The notes under the pieces are model-generated. The model was not told the DNA's origin. It saw only the letters and a list, made by a program, of their open reading frames with translations, and ran no database searches. Shown piece after piece: positions 5,427-11,206 of a stretch of DNA of 11,206 bases. Source of the DNA: Oscillospiraceae bacterium (GTDB lineage: Bacteria > Bacillota > Clostridia > Oscillospirales > CAG-272); NCBI GenBank assembly GCA_009779295.1, contig WREN01000047.1, forward strand, positions 1 to 11,206, read 5' to 3'. Made by a program: the position numbers and the translations under genes. Every line of letters starts with the position of its first letter. The stretch's first letter is position 1.

Positions 5427-8145
5427 TTAACTTTTTGTTACTTTTCTGTTTCTTATGTGTGAACCATAACTCTGCCGCTACAATAAGCGCGAATATACAC
5501 GAAGCGCCGGCGCACAATGTCAACCCGAGCAAAAACGGTTTCGGCCGGTATAAAAATTCTACCGTATGATCGCCTTCGGTTATATTCACGGCGAGCAGAG
5601 AATCTAACGTTTTCAAAAGCGGAACCGTTTCCCCGTCGATCTTAACCTGCCAACCTTCATCGTACGGTATCGTTGTAAACAATAATTCACGTCCCGCAGG
5701 GATATTTACAGTTCCGTACAGCCGGGTATTTGAAAACTCTTCTATATTCATACTCCCCTCAATGAGCCGCGGCATCGTATCTTTAAACAGTTGTGTGTCT
5801 AAATAGTAGAAGAACGACCCGCCGTTCGCGATATAAACGCACTCCTCCAATATCGTCAGTGAAACGTAAATCTCTTCGCCCGGCTCGAATATTCCGAGAG
5901 AAACTATACAGTCGGTATCGTTGCCGAGAATATATCCGCCGGGTTCGCCGCTGATGTTTATCCGCAACTCGCGCGGATATGTGGTGGGGACGAACATGAA
6001 TATCTCATCGGCGGTCGGAACTATAAACCTTGAAACGATCCGTCCCTCACGGTTATCCCTTGCCGGCGAATATTTTTTATGACCTGTAACGTAAGCGATA
6101 TCGATGTTGTCGTAATCGGTATCGGTCGGACGGATATACTTAAACAAATCTATGTTATCCACACCCAACATATTGCCGACAAGGCGGTTGAGCATTAAAA
6201 ACGCTTCGTCAAACTCGTTTATATCGGTTTCCAAAACGGCTTCATTAACCGCGTAAGCAATCGAAAGCGCGTATGGATTTTGCTGGGCGTAGAGCGTATT
6301 GGGTTCATCGTCCATATACGGCTCGTACAATAATTCATTATGCGGCTCGTCGGGGTATACGATATATTTTAACCCAAGCAATGAATCGACTACGGGATTT
6401 CCGCCGATATATTTCGACCAGTGCGACTTCGCGGATAACCCCAGCTGATTCAATAGATTTATCACCGAAGCGTTCAGCGTCGAAGTGGAGTTCGATAAAC
6501 CTCTGAAACCAAACGCCATAGGGTCGTTGGTTTTGCGGTACAGCGCCTTTTCCATTCTATAAAACGAATCGTCGCTTGCGGTAATCCGGTTGATTATCGG
6601 CGAAACGCGACCCATATACGTCACATAATTCGTGCGCGAAGTGAATACGACGTCGCTGTCGAGTGAAGTAAGATTCAATAACGTAGCCGAAAACATCTCC
6701 AAACACACGAGAATCAATAATATATACGCGCTGAAACCTTTCAAAACTTGCTTATTAACGAGGTATAAACCTATTAACATCGCTCCTAAACACCCGATAC
6801 TTACCCAAATAAATTTCAGATCGTTCACAAAAGAGTAGTGTTGTTTTTGTATTATCATCAAAATCACGACGAGTACGCCGCAAACCGTCACGACCCAGCG
6901 GAAATCGATTTTTTCTATTTGTTCGAACGCTTTGTACGCGTAGAGGATTATAAAGAAACACAGCATAAAACTGTACCGGTTATTGAGCCAGTTGGGTTTT
7001 TGAAATCCGTGCCAAATTAAATCCAACGTCGAGCTGTTGAAACTTATGATGAAAAATATCAGCACAATGCCCGCGAATATTTTTTCTTTGCCTGTTATGT
7101 TTTTGTTCGGTGAAAAGAAAAATACCGGCAGTAATATCAATGACAATGTACCGCAGTATATCCACGGCAATCCTTCCGGTCTAACCGTATCGTATGAACC
7201 GGGGAACAATTTCAAAAATATGTCAAGAAAATCGAACCGCTGGTCAAACGCATATGCCGGCGTAGTGAAAGTTGTCTTACCGAACGTGAGTGAATAATAT
7301 GTCGGCAGTAATACCACCGACGCGATAGCAAGCGCGATCAACGCGAAGAATCCGATTTGCACCAGCGAACGCAGGAAACGCAATTTCTCTTTTTCAATAT
7401 TGTTTCTCAGAAAAATGTAGTAGAAAAAATAAAAAAATGTGTATATGCACATCATGAATCCGATATAAAAATTAACAATCAGAGATAACGCTAAACTTAT
7501 CGTAAACAATTTGTACTTGCGTTTGGTTATTAGTTGTTCGATTGCGTATGTCAGAACCGGCAGAATTATCAATTGGTCGATCCACATCGTGTTGTGTCCG
7601 TATACGACCGCGTATGAAGTCAAAGCGTAGAGTGTTGAAAATATCACGATGTTAGCGGGACGCGTCGGATGCGTTTTGTGAAGATAAAAACCCATTGCCA
7701 ATCCGCACGAACCGCATTTCAAGAGAATTATGCACAGGAGAGCTTCGGTTATCATCGACTTCGGGAACAATGCGACCAATAACGAGAACGGGCTCGCGAT
7801 ATAATACGCGAAAATGCCCATGAATTCACCGCCGAGCGCGCGTTCCCAAGAATATAATATTCCGCCGCCTTCGTAAATTAACCTGCGCAAGTATTCAAAG
7901 AACGATACATACTGCCCGTTCAAGTCTAAAACCAAAACGGAATTGTTCCCGAACGGATATACTTCCATCGTTATAAACGCAAGCCATAATAAAAAAAGCG
8001 GCAAAAAGAAAGTTAAAAGTAAATATTTCGATTTGCTGTTTTTAATCCGTTCATAGCATATTTGAATAAAATTTGTTTTTTCCGATTCATTTTCATTTGC
8101 AGTTGTAATATTGTTATTCAACTTTAACACCTCTTGTTTCAACAT
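5404..8145 (-). CDS. YfhO-family polytopic membrane protein (putative GT-C glycosyltransferase)
   Basis: The protein is up to 913 residues, somewhat longer than Bacillus YfhO (about 860). Many membrane helices fill residues about 40-490, an extracytoplasmic region follows, and a last helix lies near the C-terminus. Family features include VLVLDLNGQY at 70-79 with Asp74 in the first outer loop, HNTMWIDQLIILPVL at 184-198, NRYSF at 389-393, and a late YDEGWQVKIDG segment before the final helix. YfhO proteins are GT-C-type enzymes implicated in glycosylating teichoic acids in Bacillus and Listeria, using lipid-linked sugars outside the membrane; the acceptor here is unknown. The start is uncertain: ATG 8145 has no ribosome binding site, while TTG at 8121 has GAGGTG 6 nt upstream and sits beside the DUF951 stop. 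No CsbB-like partner is visible in the window. Confidence 0.88.
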   Translation of the reverse strand: MLKQEVLKLNNNITTANENESEKTNFIQICYERIKNSKSKYLLLTFFLPLFLLWLAFITMEVYPFGNNSVLVLDLNGQYVSFFEYLRRLIYEGGGILYSWERALGGEFMGIFAYYIASPFSLLVALFPKSMITEALLCIILLKCGSCGLAMGFYLHKTHPTRPANIVIFSTLYALTSYAVVYGHNTMWIDQLIILPVLTYAIEQLITKRKYKLFTISLALSLIVNFYIGFMMCIYTFFYFFYYIFLRNNIEKEKLRFLRSLVQIGFFALIALAIASVVLLPTYYSLTFGKTTFTTPAYAFDQRFDFLDIFLKLFPGSYDTVRPEGLPWIYCGTLSLILLPVFFFSPNKNITGKEKIFAGIVLIFFIISFNSSTLDLIWHGFQKPNWLNNRYSFMLCFFIILYAYKAFEQIEKIDFRWVVTVCGVLVVILMIIQKQHYSFVNDLKFIWVSIGCLGAMLIGLYLVNKQVLKGFSAYILLILVCLEMFSATLLNLTSLDSDVVFTSRTNYVTYMGRVSPIINRITASDDSFYRMEKALYRKTNDPMAFGFRGLSNSTSTLNASVINLLNQLGLSAKSHWSKYIGGNPVVDSLLGLKYIVYPDEPHNELLYEPYMDDEPNTLYAQQNPYALSIAYAVNEAVLETDINEFDEAFLMLNRLVGNMLGVDNIDLFKYIRPTDTDYDNIDIAYVTGHKKYSPARDNREGRIVSRFIVPTADEIFMFVPTTYPRELRINISGEPGGYILGNDTDCIVSLGIFEPGEEIYVSLTILEECVYIANGGSFFYYLDTQLFKDTMPRLIEGSMNIEEFSNTRLYGTVNIPAGRELLFTTIPYDEGWQVKIDGETVPLLKTLDSLLAVNITEGDHTVEFLYRPKPFLLGLTLCAGASCIFALIVAAELWFTHKKQKSNKKLIDVQMIV

Positions 8146-8317
8146 TTTTTATATTTTTTTCAAGTTTGATCCGCGGCACGGTAGTATCGCGTCCGCAGCC
8201 TGCGCACTTCACACGTATGTCCGAACCAACGCGCATAACTTCGAATTTATCCGAGCCGCACGGGTGCAGTTTTCGCATTTGTAATATGTCGCCGACGTCG
8301 AATTTAATTATTTTCAT
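8114..8317 (-). CDS. DUF951 family small zinc-ribbon-like protein
   Basis: This 67-residue protein matches the DUF951 pattern: a short beta-rich start (FDVGDILQMRKLHPCGS), then FEVMRVGSDIRVKCAGCGRD and VPRIKLEKNIK. Cys20, Cys38 and Cys41 (C plus CxxC) suggest metal binding. The family is common in Firmicutes and of unknown function; the fold suggests nucleic-acid or protein binding. ATG 8317 has GGAG 9 nt upstream. It is the first gene of the leftward block, behind an extended -10 promoter, and its end overlaps the YfhO start region, so the two are probably translated together. Confidence 0.88.
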   Translation of the reverse strand: MKIIKFDVGDILQMRKLHPCGSDKFEVMRVGSDIRVKCAGCGRDTTVPRIKLEKNIKNVETRGVKVE

Positions 8318-8336
8318 ATAGCTTCACTCCGTCCAT

Positions 8337-8365
8337 ATTATACCACAAATCTAATAAAAAGTAAA
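8337..8365 (-). promoter_or_regulatory. Sigma-A-type promoter for DUF951-YfhO
   Basis: Minus-strand TTTACT (8365-8360), a 17-bp spacer, and a perfect TATAAT (8342-8337) preceded by TGG, giving an extended -10 (TG-N-TATAAT). Transcription would start near 8330, leaving a short leader before the ATG at 8317. Confidence 0.7.
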
Positions 8366-8386
8366 CTAATTATTTACAAATTAATT

Positions 8387-8415
8387 TTGACTAATGCTAA
8401 AAAATATGATATAAT
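8387..8415 (+). promoter_or_regulatory. Sigma-A-type promoter for ruvCAB
   Basis: TTGACT (8387-8392) and TATAAT (8410-8415) are separated by 17 bp, close to the ideal consensus. The predicted start is near 8422, about 26 nt before the ruvC ATG. No LexA-type box (GAAC-N4-GTTC) is visible here, so SOS control of this operon is not supported by the sequence. Confidence 0.75.
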
Positions 8416-8447
8416 AATGTAATGGTATAAAAAAGAAGGATGTAAAT

Positions 8448-8948
8448 ATGATAATTTTGGGGATCGACCCCGGTATCGCAATTGTGGGTTACGGCGTTAT
8501 TGAATTCTCAAACCAGCGGTTTAAAACGATCGCTTATGGGGCTATCACGACCAAACCCGACGTTAAAACATTCCGAAGGTATGAGATTATTTATGACGAA
8601 CTCGAAAAGCTCATAAAAATGTTTAATCCCGACGATATAGCGATTGAAGAGATATTTTTCAACACCAACCAAAAAACGATAATTCAAGTCGCTCAGGCGC
8701 GCGGAGTAATATTATTATGCGCGACGCACAACAAACTTAATATTTCCGAGTATACGCCGCTGCAAGTCAAGCAATCCGTCGTCGGTTACGGGCGCGCCGA
8801 TAAGAAGCAGGTAATTTACATGGTCAAGGATATGCTTAATCTAAAAACCGAGCTTAAACTCGACGATACCGCGGACGCGCTCGCCATTGCAATCTGCCAC
8901 GCGCATACCGGAACTTCCGTACTTAAAAAATATTATAATATAAAATAG
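8448..8948 (+). CDS. ruvC: Holliday junction resolvase RuvC
   Basis: The 166-residue protein has normal RuvC length and an RNase H-like fold. RuvC binds four-way DNA junctions as a dimer and nicks two opposite strands, finishing recombinational repair after RuvAB branch migration. The acidic metal-binding residues are all present: Asp7 in GIDPG, Glu67 in AIEEIFF, and Asp140 and Asp143 in LDDTADALAIA. The conserved QARGV and VKQSVVGYGRADKKQV segments are also present. AAGGA stands 7 nt before the ATG. The ruvA gene follows, with its ribosome binding site overlapping the ruvC stop. Confidence 0.96.
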   Translation: MIILGIDPGIAIVGYGVIEFSNQRFKTIAYGAITTKPDVKTFRRYEIIYDELEKLIKMFNPDDIAIEEIFFNTNQKTIIQVAQARGVILLCATHNKLNISEYTPLQVKQSVVGYGRADKKQVIYMVKDMLNLKTELKLDDTADALAIAICHAHTGTSVLKKYYNIK

Positions 8949-8962
8949 GAGTTATGACTGTT

Positions 8963-9565
8963 ATGTTCTATTATATTGAAGGCACACTCGTTCTCACCGA
9001 ACCCAACGCCGCTATCCTCGACAACAACGGAATCGCGTACAGGCTCGCCATCAGCGCGAACACGCTTTCCAGCATCGCGCCGCAGAAGGGCAATAAAATC
9101 AGGCTGTATACATATCTCGTCGTCAAAGAGGACGCGCTGGAATTAATCGGTTTCAAAGACGTTGAGGAATTGGCGGCGTTCAAAATGCTGATAACGGTTT
9201 CAGGTATCGGCGCGAAATCCGCGCTGTCGGTGTTATCGTTTATGTCGCCGGAGAAGTTCGCGCTCGCGGTCATTACGGGAGACACCAAAGCTATCTCCAA
9301 AGCGCAGGGTATCGGCGCGAAAACCGCCGCGCGCGTTGTTTTGGAATTGAAGGATAAGATATCGAAAGAATTATCAGCCGACGGCGGTGATGTGATAGAT
9401 TTCGGCGCGCCTTCTTCGAACAATAAATTGTCCGACGCACAGAATGTATTGCTCGTATGGGGTTATTCAAGAGCGGAGGTTGCGAACGTCTTGCGCGGCA
9501 TCGACATTACAAATATGGAAGTTGAGGATATTATTAAGGCGGCGTTGAAGAAATTCGGGGGGTGA
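8963..9565 (+). CDS. ruvA: Holliday junction DNA-binding protein RuvA
   Basis: The protein is 200 residues from the ATG at 8963. RuvA forms tetramers that hold the Holliday junction in a square-planar form and load RuvB. An N-terminal OB-fold (MFYYIEG, about 1-62) is followed by two helix-hairpin-helix motifs (VSGIGAKSA near 79-87 and AQGIGAKTAARV near 114-125), a flexible linker, and a C-terminal RuvB-binding domain from about 155 (LSDAQNVLLVWGYS). An ATG three codons earlier (8954) lies only 2 nt from the AGGAG at 8947-8951. The chosen ATG is 11 nt away and matches the family's usual MFYYI start, so it is preferred with moderate certainty. Confidence 0.95.
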   Translation: MFYYIEGTLVLTEPNAAILDNNGIAYRLAISANTLSSIAPQKGNKIRLYTYLVVKEDALELIGFKDVEELAAFKMLITVSGIGAKSALSVLSFMSPEKFALAVITGDTKAISKAQGIGAKTAARVVLELKDKISKELSADGGDVIDFGAPSSNNKLSDAQNVLLVWGYSRAEVANVLRGIDITNMEVEDIIKAALKKFGG

Positions 9566-9582
9566 ATCCCCTTAGTAAGAAT

Positions 9583-9600
9583 CCCCCTTTAGCAAGGGGG
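9583..9600. repeat. GC-rich inverted repeat in the ruvA-ruvB gap
   Basis: CCCCCTT (9583-9589) and AAGGGGG (9594-9600) form a 7-bp perfect stem with a 4-nt loop, the G-run continuing to 9603. A second, shorter pairing (GGGG-tgaat-CCCC) overlaps the ruvA stop. Sequences of this CCCCCTTT/AAGGGGG form occur as dispersed intergenic repeats in various bacteria. No T-run follows, so it is not a strong terminator, and ruvB probably stays in the operon. Confidence 0.6.
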
Positions 9601-9637
9601 GGGTTAAAGAAAAAACCGAAAGGATGATTAACAATCC

Positions 9638-10696
9638 ATGATGGATGAACAGGAACTCGATTATGAAAACCGAATCGTCACTTCCGCCTACACGGACGAA
9701 GACAACGAAGCGGATCAATCTCTGCGCCCGAAAGTATTGGACGATTACATCGGGCAGGAACAAGTCAAAGAGAATTTGAAAATATTTATCGAAGCGGCGA
9801 AATATCGCGGCGAAACGCTCGACCACGTATTGCTTCACGGTCCTCCGGGGCTCGGTAAAACCACGCTCGCCGGTATCATCGCAAATGAAATAGGATCGAA
9901 TATAAAAACTACTTCAGGTCCTGTAGTTGAACGGCCCGGCGATCTTGCGGCATTACTGACAAATCTTGAAGAAAATGATATTCTTTTCATCGACGAAATC
10001 CACCGTTTGCAGCGTTCTGTGGAGGAAATTTTGTATTCCGCAATGGAGGATTATGTGCTTGATCATATTATCGGAAACGGTCCGGCGGCGAAAAGCATAC
10101 GCATAACTTTGCCGCGGTTTACATTGGTCGGCGCGACTACGCGTTCGGGTCAGCTCTCATCTCCGTTGCGCGACAGATTCGGAATCAATTTTAAATTGGA
10201 ACTTTATACGACCGAAGAACTCGCTATCATCGTTACAAGGAGCGCGAAAATTTTAGGGCTTGACATCGACGCTTCCGGTGCGCATGAAATTGCCTCGCGT
10301 TCGCGCGGTACTCCGCGTATCGCGAACCGTCTGCTAAAACGCGTGCGCGATTTCGCGCAGGTCAAAGGTAACGGACGAATCGACCAGGAAATTTCAGATT
10401 ACGCATTGCTGAAACTTGAAATCGACAAACTCGGGCTTGACAATATCGACCGCCGTATGCTCACCGCGATAATCAAATTCTACAACGGCGGCCCGGTCGG
10501 TTTGGAAACGCTTGCCGCGACCGTCGGCGAAGAATCGATAACGCTTGAAGACGTTTACGAACCTTATCTCATGCAAATCGGCTACTTGAGCCGCACGCCG
10601 CGCGGCAGGTGCGCGACGATGCTGGCATATGAACATCTCGGAATACCGTACAGAAAAACTGAAACATCTCAGCAAAATTTATTTGAGGGGCAATAA
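9638..10696 (+). CDS. ruvB: Holliday junction branch-migration ATPase RuvB
   Basis: The 352-residue protein is of the family's usual size. RuvB hexamers, loaded by RuvA, pull DNA through the junction using ATP. Visible motifs in order: LRPKVLDDYIGQ (29-40), Walker A GPPGLGKT (68-75), ERPGDLAALL, Walker B DEIH (119-122), sensor-1 GATTR (165-169), arginine-finger segment LRDRFG (177-182), sensor-2 region RGTPRIANRLL, and a C-terminal winged helix ending in the conserved YLSRTPRGR. A 72-bp gap holding an inverted repeat separates it from ruvA. AAAGGA lies about 13 nt before the ATG, a rather long spacing, and a second ATG follows directly, so the start could be one codon later. An acidic N-terminal extension of about 25 residues precedes the core. 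Confidence 0.97.
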   Translation: MMDEQELDYENRIVTSAYTDEDNEADQSLRPKVLDDYIGQEQVKENLKIFIEAAKYRGETLDHVLLHGPPGLGKTTLAGIIANEIGSNIKTTSGPVVERPGDLAALLTNLEENDILFIDEIHRLQRSVEEILYSAMEDYVLDHIIGNGPAAKSIRITLPRFTLVGATTRSGQLSSPLRDRFGINFKLELYTTEELAIIVTRSAKILGLDIDASGAHEIASRSRGTPRIANRLLKRVRDFAQVKGNGRIDQEISDYALLKLEIDKLGLDNIDRRMLTAIIKFYNGGPVGLETLAATVGEESITLEDVYEPYLMQIGYLSRTPRGRCATMLAYEHLGIPYRKTETSQQNLFEGQ

Positions 10697-10697
10697 A

Positions 10698-11206
10698 ATG
10701 TGGGTTTCCGATAATTGGCAGGATTACGAATTGCTTGACGCGTCCGACGGCGAGCGGTTGGAGCGCTGGGGCGAGTATATTTTGATACGCCCCGACCCGC
10801 AAATCATTTGGAAGGGCATGAAACAACATAAGTTGTGGAAGAACGCGCACGCCGTTTACAACCGTTCGCAAAGCGGCGGCGGAAGTTGGAAAATTAACAA
10901 ATTGCCGGAAGAGTGGACGATTGGTTACAAAAATTTGAAGTTCATCATCCACCCGACCGGATTCAAACACACCGGATTGTTCCCCGAACAGGCGGTCAAC
11001 TGGGATTGGATGAGCGGATTGATTAACGGTAAAAGTGTAAAAGTTTTAAATCTTTTCGCTTACACAGGCGGCGCGACGGTAGCCGCCGCTGCCGCCGGAG
11101 CGAACGTTTGTCACGTTGACGCCGCCAAAGGTATGGTGAATCAGGCGAAAGCGAACATGAACATCAACGGTTTGAGTGGTGCACCCGTACGGTACATTAT
11201 CGACGA
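10698..11206 (+). CDS. RlmI-like class I SAM-dependent methyltransferase (partial, 3' end missing)
   Basis: The frame from ATG 10698 is open to the window end, giving 169 full codons. The ATG is 1 bp after the ruvB stop, with GAGGGG 7 nt upstream inside ruvB, so it is likely part of the same transcript. The sequence has WGEYILIRPDPQIIW near the start, HPTGFKHTGLFPEQ, SAM-binding motif I VLNLFAYTGGATVAAA (about 116-131), and an acidic residue in HVDAAKGMV (Asp141). This resembles the catalytic part of RlmI/RlmK-type 23S rRNA cytosine-5/guanine methyltransferases, but no N-terminal PUA domain is present. The catalytic region is cut off, so the substrate cannot be decided; RNA methylation is the likely role. 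Confidence 0.85.
   Translation, partial: MWVSDNWQDYELLDASDGERLERWGEYILIRPDPQIIWKGMKQHKLWKNAHAVYNRSQSGGGSWKINKLPEEWTIGYKNLKFIIHPTGFKHTGLFPEQAVNWDWMSGLINGKSVKVLNLFAYTGGATVAAAAAGANVCHVDAAKGMVNQAKANMNINGLSGAPVRYIID

Noticed and set aside
1..11206. CRISPR array, tRNA or rRNA genes, insertion sequences or prophage genes
   Set aside because: No regularly spaced repeats, no cloverleaf-like sequences, no transposase or integrase reading frames and no target-site duplications were recognised by eye.

Overview
The window looks like a chromosomal segment of a Gram-positive member of the Firmicutes, most likely a Clostridia-type lineage. The reasons are strong AGGAG-type ribosome binding sites, near-consensus sigma-A promoters, and families typical of this group (DUF951, DUF1836, YfhO, and a NfeD-like plus flotillin pair resembling Bacillus YuaF/YuaG). 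The presence of ruvC beside ruvAB argues against Bacilli, which generally use RecU instead of RuvC. The window is gene-dense. No tRNA, rRNA, insertion sequence, prophage or CRISPR array was seen, and no finer taxonomic placement is justified.

Layout. Bases 1-120 hold the last 39 codons of a rightward FtsX/MacB-type ABC transporter permease. It converges, with 2 bp between stops, on a long leftward block read from about 8317 down to 123. In transcription order the block holds: a small zinc-ribbon-like DUF951 protein; a large YfhO-family membrane protein; a DUF1836 HTH regulator; a NfeD-like membrane protein; a flotillin; a subtilisin-family lipoprotein with an extra N-terminal module; and a membrane-anchored ComEC-like metallo-beta-lactamase-fold hydrolase. 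At 8318-8447 there is a compact divergent promoter region. Rightward from it run ruvC, ruvA and ruvB (Holliday junction branch migration and resolution), followed 1 bp after ruvB by an RlmI-like SAM-dependent methyltransferase cut by the window end.

How the genes may work together. RuvA, RuvB and RuvC form one recombination machine, and their order and spacing support an operon. The leftward block is mostly cell-envelope related. DUF1836, the NfeD-like protein and flotillin form a tight unit. It has its own promoter-like sequence (TTGACG, 17 bp, TATACT) inside the end of the YfhO gene, and an interrupted dyad directly over the expected transcription start, so an autoregulated membrane-microdomain operon is a reasonable hypothesis. 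The two exported proteins downstream may be co-transcribed with it, but a long 54-bp palindrome lies between them and no convincing intrinsic terminator was found.

Novelty. Most genes are ordinary. The points most worth a second look are the subtilase (fused module, no recognisable oxyanion-hole Asn), the DUF1836-associated promoter and operator in front of the flotillin operon, the 54-bp palindrome, and the Ca-binding-type Asp loop in the NfeD-like protein. I see no convincing evidence of a wholly new multi-gene system.
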